Notes under the pieces: generated by a model
What the model was told of the DNA's origin: nothing
Database searches by the model: none
Seen by the model: the letters and a program-made list of their open reading frames with translations, nothing else
Position numbers and translations under genes: made by a program
Shown here: in pieces, positions 1-10,472 of the stretch
Layout of the letters: each line of letters starts with the position of its first letter
How positions within the stretch are numbered: position 1 is the stretch's first letter
Source of the DNA: Bursaphelenchus xylophilus
Lineage: Eukaryota > Nematoda > Chromadorea > Rhabditida > Aphelenchoididae
Reading direction: 5' to 3'
DNA length: 64,000 nucleotides
NCBI GenBank assembly: GCA_904066235.2
Contig: CAJFCV020000006.1
Span: 10,168,001 to 10,232,000, forward strand

Positions 1-270
1 GCGTCAGAGTGGAAATTAAAGAAAACAATTTTTGGACATAGCCTTGTTATTTTCGCAACGGTAAATTTTGATTTTTTTGTGGAAGCATCACCCTCAATGG
101 TAGAAATAGGTATTCATTTTTCATGCCAAAATTTACAAAAAGGAATCGCTTTTTTGCCGACTTTAGACCAAAAAATCCAATTTTTTTACTGTAAGTTTTT
201 GACCTTATCTTTGTTAATCTGCCCACTCAAGTAACTTATCGTTCGATTTCCGTGACGCATTTTACAAAAC
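1..270. repeat. degenerate copy of the CAGGGG-type TIR element
   Basis: This stretch resembles the interior of the intact elements at 22257-22705 and 48907-49354. It shares a block about a gene-silent 'gccataactttggca'-like stretch, then 'gaaacattatc', 'tagaaatagg' and a 'tgccaaaattt' block in the same order. The ends are lost and divergence is high. No gene is visible here. Confidence 0.5.
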
Positions 271-1547
271 AAAAGTAACTTTTTGGTCTCTAACAAAGAC
301 ATGGCTGATGCCCCACAGGACCCTCAATTTTTCAATTTTTGCTATTTTTTATTTGCCTGAAATTACTCCCAAATGTCTGTGATTATTTCTCTTCGAAGAA
401 ATGTCCAACAGTATGAATTTACCACCATAAATTACCATCTTTTCATGGATTTCTCTTTTTCCGACTCCTGAAAACATTTTTTTTTTTCTTAAAAAGGGCT
501 GGCCCAAGGTCTGCGAAATTGCTTGGCCCTCAGCTAGGCCCCAAAAAAGTTGGCCCGGCTTTTTTTAAAGCTTCCAAAGCCCGGCCCAGACAAGTCTGCT
601 CTAAACTAATGTCTCCCAAATCTTTTGGGAGGCATTAGACATTAAAAAAACGACTCTCTTTTCCCAATTTACCGCAGACAATCCACTCGCTCATTAATAT
701 TAAACGTCCCCCCAAATTATGACGATGTGTTTTATCCGATATCATTCTCAAAATGTCAGCTGCGCTGTTTCTTCTCAAATTCATGGAGATTTAAAAATCT
801 CCAATTATGATGCGAAAATTAATTAAAATAAAAGATTTTTTTATGAATAAATATTACAACTAGTACTTGTCCAAAATTTTTTAATCCCTAAAGTCGATAT
901 TCGGTATTGCCACTCGCCCAAAAACCGTCTGCGGATGACAGATGGCTTCGAATTAAGCGGATTCGGGTCCAATATCGAATATTGTTGTGACGTTTTCTTG
1001 CTTCCGGTGGGGTTTTGGCTTAATTTTTTATGGCTTACAGGGGTGTTGACAGTGATAAACTAATTTTTAGAATGCGAAAAAAAATTTTTTTTTGGCTATT
1101 TTTATTAATTTTTTTTTTATTTATTAAACATAAAATTGATTTTTGATTCAAAAAAAATTTTTTTTTGCTGGTTTTAAAGCCCAAAACTTGGAAAAAAAAC
1201 TCGAATTTTTGGTATTTTTCGACCAATAAATCTTGGTCGATTTTTTCACTTAAAATTTTTGGGTCGAAAAATCTACCCAAAAAACCTAAAAAAATCTATT
1301 TTTGGTAAGTTTCGCGCACAAAAAAGTATGTTTTTGGTCAATAAAAGAGCTTGATGAGCCTGCTTGTCATGGCATTCTCTCTCTTGACATCAAAGATTAG
1401 TCCAATTTGCCCGTTCCCTTTCAGCTTTCCTTTTACAGTGTTTTGGCCAATTTCCGGCGGCTCTTTTGGCCGAAATTTGAATCAGCTTTTGATGGTTCGC
1501 GTTCTCACGAAATTCTCTGTAAAAACACAAAAAAAGATTGATTTTTT
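271..1547. other. intergenic, no gene supported; GC-rich GGCCC tract at 495-600
   Basis: The region is AT-rich, with runs of T and A and no open frame with splice signals. At 495-600 a short tract of repeated GGCCC/GGCCCGG interrupts it. Similar tracts lie inside the hAT-type elements at 3827-4298 and 24326-25109, so this is probably a remnant of the same kind of element. I see nothing else. Confidence 0.5.
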
Positions 1548-1915
1548 TTATTTTTTTATGAATTTTATTTTATTTTTTATATTTTTTCACATTTTTAATA
1601 AATAGAAATTATAAAAATGTTTTTTTTGATTTTTTTTTATTTTTTTTATTAAATTTTTTGACGAATTTTATTTTATTTTTTCTATTTTTTCACATTTTTA
1701 ATAAATAAAGAATATAAAAATGTTTTCTTTTATTTTTTTCGAATTAAAAATTTTTTCTATCTTTTCTTTATTTTTTTTACTTTTTTTTGATGAATTTTAT
1801 TTTCTTTTTTATATTTTTTCACATTTTTAATAAATAAAAAATATAAAAATGCTTTTTTGTTGATTTTTTTTATTTCGAATTAAAAATTTTTTCTATTTCT
1901 TATTTATTTTTTTAC
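1548..1915. repeat. AT-rich tandem repeat, three copies of ~120 bp
   Basis: The block gaattttattt...cacatttttaataaata...tataaaaatg occurs three times in direct orientation, starting near 1559, 1672 and 1792. Units differ mainly in T-run length. There is no coding potential. Confidence 0.7.
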
Positions 1916-2288
1916 AAAAAAAAAATATTTTTTACAATTTTCTCTATTTTTCCAACTTTACCCAACAAAATTAACCCAAAAACAAGACGCCACTTGGCCG
2001 AACAAACCGTCCCCATGACCTCTCCCCCTCCTTATTTTGACTGGAAAATTAAACGCTTACAAGTATGCCGGATTTCCGTCCCAGCGGTGGGCCGCGAGCG
2101 GATCCCTCTCGTTGTGCGCGGCCCCGCATTTTAAATGCGATTTTCAGCGGACTTTCGAACAGCGGCGCGGAAATAATTTAGAATTTAGGTATTAGTGGAT
2201 TCTGAGAATTTGGGGGGTTTTTTGTGACTAGTCTCCGGGGAGAAACTTTTTGCTCATCAAAGGGAAAACAATGAGGAAAATAAAGTAT

Positions 2289-2447
2289 TAGTCTGTCGGG
2301 AAAATAATGAGCGAAATGTGATGTGTGTTGATTGCGTCGCTGAAGTAAAAAAAATTAATTTTTTTTTTATTTTATCGCGACACAATTTATTTTTTTGGCG
2401 GTGATGAGACTTTCAATGTGTCATATTACTCGTTATTTTCCCGACAG
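2289..2447. mobile_element. MITE, CAGTCTGTCGGG family
   Basis: The left end reads TAGTCTGTCGGGAAAATAAT and the right end is the reverse complement ending ...CGTTATTTTCCCGACAG. The interior has no open frame. Another right end lies alone at 2568-2592. Full copies of the family are at 15747, 43433, 56399, 57610 and 59131. Confidence 0.65.
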
Positions 2448-2782
2448 CCAATAAATACATATTTTATAATAGGTCATATTTTTTGAAATTAAAAATTTTT
2501 TTTTTTGCTTTTAAAAAATCCAGATTTTTTGTCGCCTGTTTTTACCCATAATTTTTTGCCAGTGAACTCGTTATTTTCCCGACAATCTGATAAAAACTCT
2601 AAAACTCTGTACAGCGAATTATAAATGAAATAAAAAAAATTATAGAAGTTATAGAAAGGCTTTGTACTGAGGCTCATTTTGGCCTAAAAGTCCTACTAGA
2701 AGCTCCGAAATTATTTACTATAGACAGGTTTCGTTGTATCGCAGTTTGTCCTACAAAAGTTCCGATGACCCTCTTTTTTTAT

Positions 2783-3125
2783 TGCACAGTGCGAAAGAAA
2801 ATTTTTTCGATTCTGTGCACTGTGCAAAAAACATAAATTTCAAAACTGCCGCACTGTGCTTTCAAATCGTCGCATTTCCCACATGCACTGTGAAAAATTT
2901 GCTTATTTTTTGTGCACTGTGCAATCAAAAAATTTTGGTTTTTTTGGCGACTTGAGCAAAGAAAAAACAAAAACTGCACAGTGCAATCAAATTGTCGCGG
3001 ATTTTGAATGCACTGTGCAAAAAAAAGTTTCATTTTTTCTGCACGGTGCGGTGAGAAAAACAACTTTTTTTCTGTACGCACTGTGTAAAATAAAAAAAAC
3101 AAAAATCATTGCACTGTGCGCTCAA
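2783..3125. repeat. GCACNGTGC palindrome array
   Basis: About a dozen copies of the 9-bp odd palindrome GCACNGTGC, with the centre base T, A, G or C, are spaced mostly 25-45 bp apart in A/T-rich filler. The many short open frames here on both strands are by-products of the repeat, read as His/Cys/Phe/Lys-rich peptides. Confidence 0.85.
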
Positions 3126-3639
3126 ATTTTGACCTAAATCTTTTTGCACTTTAAAAAAATAAACTTTATTTGATTTCCCAGCCATAGTCAATGATAATAT
3201 ATCAAATATCAACCATTATGAAACCCTTTTTAATCCCTCCCCCTTCCAGTATAACATTGCTTCACTGGTGTGTCTCATTTCGTAGTAATGGCGGCGATTA
3301 TCTCCTAATCCCCGTTTTCAAAAAGAGTATAACTCCATATCCCAGGGCTGTTTACTCTCTCAAGGAGATTTAATGCAATTTACCGGCCAGAAATAACCGC
3401 TGGCCTCAAGGTTAATAATTTAATTTGATGTTACGTCGCCTGTGGCTGTTTCCGAGCTTTTTTCGTTGCAAATGGATGCACTTTTTTGATTCGGGATGTG
3501 AAAGGGCGTTCCGTTGAGGCGGATTTTTTTTTTAATTTTGCGTTTTTACCATCAACTCAGTTTCTAGGTGCGCTAGAAATAATATAGTAAAACTGACATG
3601 TCTGCACTGTGCAGAGGCTGGACACGTCGCATCTCGTTT

Positions 3640-3826
3640 TATTGGGTTGTTCAGAAAGTTCCGTCGTTTTTTATCCTTTTATTTTACAAGAATTCGTTTA
3701 TTGTTTGGCAATGTGAATATATTCATTTGATACAGTTTTTTCTCCTCTACAAAACTGTGCTTTTAGTTTTTTTTTGAAAATTTAATTTTTTATTATTTTT
3801 CGGTCTAAAAAGGAACCATCCAGGAG
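3640..3826. mobile_element. truncated mariner-type MITE, split by a hAT insertion
   Basis: The segment from the end 'gggttgttcagaaag' matches, in inverted orientation, the right half of the element at 4713-5207, including the 'tacagttttttctcctctacaaaactg' region. The match stops at the hAT element inserted at 3827. The remaining flank after 4306 is too diverged to follow. Confidence 0.6.
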
Positions 3827-4298
3827 CAGGGGTGGTCAGCGGACCCTATTTTTCCGATTTTCGGCCCGCGGCCCGGCCCGTCTAATTGCCGGCCCGGCCC
3901 GGCCCGTCTAGTCTTTTTCCAGGCCCGGCCCGGCCCGTGCAGGCCCGTTTATAGAAGGTTCTGCGAACTGCACCCAAGCTTGGGATCTAAACATAGGCAA
4001 AAAAGGCGTTGATCTATTATAGCTAGTAAAGGATCAATGTGGTAGTTTTGTGGTTCTATTATATAATGGAACTATAGACTTGTAAACGTTTTAGAACTTA
4101 AGAAACAGCAACTATAACAACATCAGTTAATTTTCCCGGCGCGAAAACAATGAATGCCAACGGTTTGGCATTGTAATTTAGACGGGCCGGGCCGGAAAAA
4201 ACCCCAGGCCCGCGGCCCGGCCCGGCCCGGCCCGTGACGGGCCCGGCCCGTTTGTAAATTTCCATTTTTGAGGCCGGCCGGCCCACTGACCACCCCTG
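3827..4298. mobile_element. hAT-type non-autonomous element
   Basis: The terminal inverted repeats are CAGGGGTGGTCAG at the left and its reverse complement ending at 4298. Both sides are flanked by the perfect 8-bp direct repeat TCCAGGAG (3819-3826 and 4299-4306), which is the target-duplication length of hAT transposases. Subterminal regions are packed with GGCCCGGCCC repeats. There is no transposase frame; the minus-strand Gly/Pro/Arg-rich frames are composition artefacts. Confidence 0.85.
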
Positions 4299-4712
4299 TC
4301 CAGGAGGCAAAAATTCGCGTTACCGACACCTGTTTTTTTCGCTTTTCATCGAGGCTCCGCGATAAGACCGTACAGTGCAAAGATATTTCAAAAAATTTTG
4401 GCCCGTCTGGTACAAGATTTTGCACTGTGCAAAGAGCAGTGATTTAAATCCGTTTGGCAGACAGTTGCCACAATAATATTGAATTTACGGCCTTTTTTAC
4501 AATTTATTTTACAAGCTGATATTGTAAAGAAATCTACGCCGGGGTAAAAAAGTTCTAGGAACTTTTTTGCGACTCTGCAATATGATTTTGTTCGATAATT
4601 CAGAAAAAAGATTCGTACAGCGAAAAATCATCTTTTTCAGAGTGCGACAGAATAATTTTTACAATTATTTCGATATTTTTTTTTGATATTTTTTATTATA
4701 TTTTGTCGTTTA

Positions 4713-5207
4713 TTAGGTCGTCCAGAAAGTTCGTTCGTTTTTTTTCATTGCTTTGTTTAAATAGTGTTTTAAGATGAATGAATCATGTTGCTTACTCAAG
4801 GTAACCGAGAAAACTTTAGTTATTTTAGGTGATCAGAAAGTTTTGTCCACCAATTTTTTTTAAAACCTGCATAAATTACCTAAGGACAAAGACACATAAA
4901 ATGTTTTTATGTGGCAGATTCTGCCTGTCATGACTAGTATATATGCCAAGTTTCAAAGTGATTGCGTTATATTCACTTGAGATATGGGTGGTCAGAAATT
5001 TATGTCCGGGAGTATACAAGGAAAAAGATGGTTCATTTCTGAGCCCGAAAAATAATGCAAAATTAAATTTTCAAGAAAAAAAACTAAAAACAGTTTTGTA
5101 GAGGAGAAAAAGCTGTATCAAATAAATATATTCCCTTCGCCAAAGAACAAACAATCCTTGTAAATCGAAGCAATGAAAAAAACCTACGAACTTTCTGGAC
5201 GACCTAA
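4713..5207. mobile_element. mariner-type MITE with TA duplication
   Basis: The ends are TTAGGTCGTCCAGAAAGTTCG and its reverse complement, flanked by TA on each side. At 495 bp it is too short for a transposase and has no frame. The end sequence resembles the TTAGGTTGTCC end of the 12849-14088 mariner. Confidence 0.75.
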
Positions 5208-5711
5208 TAATTTTATTATTTTTGAATTCTCAAACCCTAAATTTTTTTCCATTTACGTATTTTAAAAATTACAACCATCCCTCTTACCCAGCAACATCAT
5301 TGTATCAAGAGAAAAAGTACAATTCCAAACACGGAAATCGTATCTTCTCTCTCCAAAAATCTCTCCTTTTGAATAGTTTGTAGCCGCCGTAATTATGATG
5401 ATTATTTTGAAGCAAGGTTTTCCGTATAAAATTTCATTTCGCTCGGCAGGATCCATTGAATAAAGTTTTAATTGCCTGCGGCTGGTTGTCAAAGGACAGA
5501 AATTGAAAAAAAAAAACGTGAGTTTAGTCAACTTTTTCCTGTTTGGAGGGACTTTTTACACTTTTTTACTTTTTTAATCTGCATATAACACATGTAATGC
5601 GATTTGCAAAATTTACGATACATATTGTAAAGTAAAATATTATCCTTTTTAGAGTTCGAGTCCTTCGACTTGGCCGAAAAATTTTGCGAAATGCACGTGC
5701 AACAAAGGTTT

Positions 5712-6190
5712 TGCACTGTGAGCTTTTTGTTTTTGCACCGTGCGCTTTTAGTTTTTGCACCGTGCGCTTTTAATTTTTGCACCGTGCATTTTTAATTTTT
5801 GCACCGTGCGCTTTCAATTTTTGCACTGTGCGTTTTTAATTTTTGCACTGTGAGCTATTATTTTTTGCACCGTGCAATTTTAGTTTTTGCACCGTGCATT
5901 TTTTATTTTTGCACTGTGCGCTTTTAGTTTTTGCACCGTGCAATTTTAATTTTTGCACTATGCGTTTTTAATTTTTGCACCGTGCGTTTTTATTTTTTGC
6001 ACCGTGCGCTTTCAATTTTTGCACCGTGCATCAAAATATCGCTGCGCCATTAGCTTTTTTTCAACCGCGTTTTCGCAGAAACGTTCGCACAGTGCAACTC
6101 GCGTTTTCGAGTTTGCACTGTGCGACAAACAACAAAATGCACGGTGCATCAGAGAGAAATGGAAAAAAGGCAAAATGCACTGCGCGGCGG
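5712..6190. repeat. 22-bp minisatellite built on GCACNGTGC
   Basis: From 5713 to about 6030 the unit gcaccgtgcgcttttagttttt and close variants repeat about 14 times with a strict 22-bp period. Beyond that the palindromes continue with irregular spacing to 6190. The centre base is mostly C here. The sequence is not coding. Confidence 0.85.
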
Positions 6191-6207
6191 CGATAAAGGT
6201 TTTTATA

Positions 6208-6350
6208 AGCCTGTCGAGAAAATAATGTGGATTTGTCGTGCCTTGGGGATCGCCCATTATTGGTTTGCGACGGCTGGTTGGAGATTTAGTGCGCGACTGC
6301 GATGAGAAATTTTTCTGCGACAAATCCACATTATTTTCCCGACATTCTGA
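6208..6350. mobile_element. MITE, CAGTCTGTCGGG family
   Basis: It starts CCTGTCGAGAAAATAATG and ends with the inverted ATTATTTTCCCGACATTCTG. The subterminal block tggatttgtcg and its inverse acaaatcca extend the inverted repeat to about 30 bp. Confidence 0.7.
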
Positions 6351-6989
6351 TGCAAAAAATATTGCCAGTATCATCTCAAAAGGATACTGGTAATATTCTC
6401 TGTAAATTGGACTCGATTTTCATCCGCTTTGAAGACCTTGCTTTGTATGACGTCATCATCCTATTTTGGCTTCTTTGCCAAGCAATTACATATATGTAAG
6501 TCATCTACAAAGTCCCGGTTTTTGAACCCTCTTATCCTCTTACTTACTCACCCTACATCCCTTTTACAACACGTTAAGCCCCGGCCTTTCTCCAAACCCC
6601 CTTATTCATCCTGTTTATCGCCTCCGACTGTATATTTTGCATCCCGCTTCACCCTTAGGGCATCAAAAAATAAAAAGAAAATGAGGGACAATTTGTGCGA
6701 CAATTAGGGGAAATCGGCATCGGATTTGGTCCCCAAATCGGCTTAAATTTTTTTTCGTTTTTTTGGCCAAGGACGGCACGGTGCGGACGCTCATTTCGCG
6801 GCCAAATCCCCTTCCAAAACGGAATTGAAGTGTTATTATTTCAAACTAATTAGCTCTGTGGGAGGGTGTTTATCTCGGATATATGGATGTGTGTAGTTGA
6901 CTGTGACTTGAAAAAATTGTTGGTCAAGTCCGGGATTTACTTTATGTCAAAAAATTGAAATGAAAATATGAGGGAAATTTTATTTTTTT
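6351..6989. other. intergenic, nothing recognised
   Basis: There is no gene, RNA or repeat that I can support. The sequence is less A/T-run-like at 6500-6700 than its surroundings, but the frames have no splice context. Confidence 0.4.
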
Positions 6990-7420
6990 TGCGCTGTGCA
7001 CAATGAAAATTTAGGTTTTGCACTGTGCAATGAAAAATATTTTTTTTGAATTGCACGGTGCAAAAGGAAAAAATTTTTTGCCCTGCACTGTGCATAACAA
7101 AAAATTTTAAAATTTTAATTCTGCACTGTGCAATTGGAAAATTTTTTTTTCATTGCACTGTGCATACCAAAATTTCTTATACTCTGCACTGTGCAACGAA
7201 AAATATTTTGTTTGCACCGTGCAATGGAAAATATTTATCTTCTTTTCATTGCACTGTGCATAACAAAAATTTTTTGTTTTGCACTGTGCAATGAAAAGCC
7301 ATTTCGCTGCACTGTGCGACACAATAAATAAAATTATATTTTTTTTGTCTGCACTGTGCAAAATAAAAAAAATTCTTTGCACTGTGCGTAAATTTTTTTT
7401 ATTTTTGCACTGTGCAGATT
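6990..7420. repeat. GCACNGTGC palindrome array
   Basis: About 16 palindromes lie at spacings near 22-40 bp. Two spacer types alternate (after 'gcataacaaaaa' and after 'gcaatggaaaa'), which gives a partial two-unit higher-order repeat. Two more palindromes lie at 7535-7575. Confidence 0.85.
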
Positions 7421-7774
7421 TTTCAAAGGCTTGAAATTTTCGAACAGTCCGTTTTACTCTCTAAAAAATTGTTTTCTTTTGCTTCTATACTCAGCCGAAA
7501 ATTCAATGTTTTATTTTTGATTTGCCCTCCACTGCACAGTGCGTTTTTATCGAACCATTTTTTGCACGGTGCGTTCCAAAAACCAGCTTGCTGCGCGCAA
7601 TTTTTCATGGTGTTTTGCATTTGTTTATTATTATATTTTGCAGCCTCAGAAATCGATTCATTCGCTATGCGGACTTAGAAAATGGACTTTTTATTTCTGA
7701 ATTTATAATTTCTCTTGCAATTTTCTATAATAATATATTATAGTACTTTATGTTCAGTTTTGCGTTAAGGGATT

Positions 7775-8530
7775 ACTCAAGTTCGTGGATTTTACAGACA
7801 AATTTTCTTGGTAAAGAGCAGACTGGATTAGCAGGAACATTTTGCAAAGATGACATTACTTTAGCGGGTCAACAATGTAAGCTGGATATTGCTTTATGTA
7901 CGCATGTATGTATATGGGAAGAGTCCAAAGTGCGATGCTCAGATTTTGATGAAAGTTGTCACAGCTTGAAATTCATTTTCTAGGAATCTGCTTGATTATT
8001 GGCTTGCAGTTTGCAGAAATAAACTAGATTTTAAGTCAAAAAGTTTTCCAAAATTTGACAACTACTTTGCAATTTTATCCATCCAAAGTTTCAGCTCCAT
8101 TCCTATCGCGAAGCTCATAGTTGCCACCAAAAATCAATTTTTTCCACAAGAAATAGTTTTTTGCCTTTTAGCTTTGGCAAAAAGGTGGTTTTCTCTCGCA
8201 CCGCTCTCTTCATTTTCCGCACTCTCTCGATGAAAAAGACCACTAAATATCGCGGTTTCCACTGCAACGCTGAAGTTAAAATTTCCAGCAATTGATCAGT
8301 GGCCTATGTGTAAAAGCTATGCAAAATTTGAGAAAAATCAACCAGTCGATCTTTGAGAAATTCAATTTCGAAAAATTAATAAGAGAAATGATTTTTTGAC
8401 GATGTTTTTCACAAAATGAGCTCATAAACAGTAAAATCCTTTTTTAAACAAATGTTTTCTTGCATATTTTTGTCGATAAAGCTTGGCAATTTCCTTGCAG
8501 ACGCCTTATCTCTATGATCTTTGACTTTCG
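7775..8530. repeat. degenerate relatives of the CAGGGG-type TIR element
   Basis: The end-like block 'gagtccaaagtgcgatgctcagattttgatga' (7921-7953) and internal blocks such as 'caattgatcagtggcctatgtgtaaaa' near 8285 match the 22257-22705 family. It is rearranged and old. Confidence 0.5.
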
Positions 8531-8605
8531 CACACTTTACACTCAATCTTTACATTTTTTCTCTACGTTTTCACCCTTTATCTCCAAAAAATCCCAAAAA
8601 TAGCT

Positions 8606-8867
8606 TTGACATTTCCCCCCATTTTTACACTTTTCCTCATTTATCGCCCATATCTCGCGTATCGTCCCAAAAAAACTGCGAGTTTATCCGAAACCGCTGA
8701 CATGTTCGGCCAAATCTTTAGTAAACCCCTTTATTTAGGAATAACTTTGGGCCGGATTAAAGAGAATTGGCTTGCGTATTCGCCTGAAGATATAATATCA
8801 TCGTGTGACGGCGACGGTGGGAGCGCACGGATCATCGCAGCCGAATGGGACAGTTTCGAGTGAGTCG
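8606..8867 (+). other. open stretch ending at a donor-like site; possible exon, unproven
   Basis: An open frame runs to a strong donor-like site (gtgagtcgg at about 8862), and local composition is less A/T-rich than its surroundings. No family is recognised. Its end phase does not join the four-TM gene at 10473 in frame, so it is either untranslated leader, an unrelated exon or chance. Confidence 0.2.
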
Positions 8868-9336
8868 GGGGCCAGAGGGGGATTTGCTTGGGCGTCTGTA
8901 TTGGTTGGAGTTGGCTTCTTTGGAGGGTTTAGTAATTTTATATTGTATAGTTGGATTTAAAAAAATATCTGCAAGAGAAAATAGAATACTTTTACGTTGT
9001 TTTTATGCCATTTAATGATGAAAAAAGTTAAAAAAAAATTTGGAAATGATGGAAATTTATTGAAATATTAAAATTTTTTGAATTTATGAAAATTTTTCAA
9101 TTTTTTAAAAACCATTTTTTTTTTGTTTTTTAATATTTTTATGATTAAATTTTGTAAATTTTGAGATTTATGCAAATTTTTTTATATACAAGTTTTTCAA
9201 ATTTTCCAATTTCAAAATTTTTGGCATTATTTTTAAAGCCAAATTTCATTAAAAACCAGATTAATTTTGGTCACAATCTTTTACAACATTATTTTTTTCC
9301 AATTTAGTCATTATGTAATTGAGACTAAATCCCTAA

Positions 9337-10057
9337 CTAGGGAAGTGTACAAACGAACCCTCACCAAATGGCAAGTGTTATACACCATTGGAAAGCCTTT
9401 GAAAAATGATGAAAGGTACCATTTTCATTTTTTGCAGAATGCCTCAGGGCAAAAAATTATAAACGGTTGATTTGTCCCTTAAGTAGTTACAATATCGGCT
9501 GTGGGGCAAAATAAATCTTATTTCAAAACGCTAAATGGTAAATATTGCTACTAGGTTGGCCTAAGAATCATTATGAAGTTTGGCGATTGCCAGTAAAACC
9601 ATTTTACATATGACATTTACTGGTTTTAAACACCCATAACGTGAAAAAACACTTTTCACTTTTTTTAATTTTGAAAAACATGTAAGTTTGATGGTTTTAA
9701 CCGTAATCGACCGTTTTCTAGAAAAATTAAAGCGTTTGTAAAAGTTTAACTCAAATATTATCCTAACTGTAAGAACGCAAAACGTTTTTACCCAAGCTGG
9801 GAATCGAACCTAGCTTGGTTTGGCTGCTCATCAACCACTACACTATCGAAGCAACTCTCTTCCAGAATTTTTATCCGCTCAAGAGAAAGAAAGGTTTTTA
9901 TTGCGAAATGACCTAAAAATAATGAAATTTACAGTATGTCGTCGCGGAAAGGCATTCTGCAAAAAATGAAAATGGTATCTTGCACCATTTTTCAAGGGCT
10001 TTCCAATGGTGTATATCACTTGCCATTTGGTGAGGGTTCGTTTGTACACTTCCCTAG
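9337..10057. mobile_element. TIR element, CTAGGG family, carrying a tRNA-like gene
   Basis: The element is 721 bp with inverted arms of roughly 110 bp starting CTAGGGAAGTGTAC (9337-9450 against 9950-10057). TAA flanks both sides (9334-9336 and 10058-10060), a 3-bp target duplication of the type made by PIF/Harbinger-like transposases. The middle holds a tRNA-derived sequence on the minus strand. There is no transposase. Confidence 0.85.
9788..9857 (-). tRNA. tRNA-derived pseudogene inside the TIR element
   Basis: Read on the minus strand, it has an A box TAGTGTAGTGG (9847-9837) and a B box GGTTCGATTCC, with a T arm pairing at four of five positions. The acceptor stem does not pair well and no clear anticodon loop with U33 is present. 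The pol III internal promoter looks intact, but it is probably not a functional tRNA. Spacing fits a tRNA without a long variable arm. Confidence 0.6.
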
Positions 10058-10453
10058 TAAAACAATGTATCCACTTTTGGGCTTGATAATTGTCGATTAG
10101 GATAATGGGAAAACAACAAAGAATTAGAGGCAATTATCGACTGTTATTGAACCCAACAGACCATTTGAAATTTTAATCCTTCAAAAAAAATTTTTTTAGA
10201 AGGGAGAAGTCGTATTTTACAACAAGAGTTTTTTCTCAATCTAAAATTTTATGAAGCTTTTTTCTGTGAGAACCCTTTGAAGGCCATTTCAACTTATTTT
10301 TACACCCAATTCCGCACTTAGAAGACGAGAGAAACACTTGACTCAAAATGGGTCAAGTCTTTCACTCGTCAGTTTTAGCCTCAAAATCAATAAAAAATAT
10401 TTTGTTTGTGGGCCGAAAAGATTCCCGGCGTCCTATCACACTCAATTATCCTA

Positions 10454-10463
10454 TTTTTTGCAG
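10454..10463 (+). promoter_or_regulatory. probable spliced-leader acceptor of the four-TM gene
   Basis: The sequence tattttttgcag ends at 10463, ten bases before the ATG at 10473. A polypyrimidine AG this close to a start codon is typical of nematode spliced-leader addition. An upstream cis-exon is the alternative. Confidence 0.5.
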
Positions 10464-10472
10464 AAAAAATCA

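Noticed and set aside
5712..6190. Regular palindromic repeats with spacers, like a CRISPR array
   Set aside because: The repeats are 9-bp cores with A/T spacers that are themselves similar, the period is 22 bp, and the window is a eukaryotic genome with introns. There are no cas genes.
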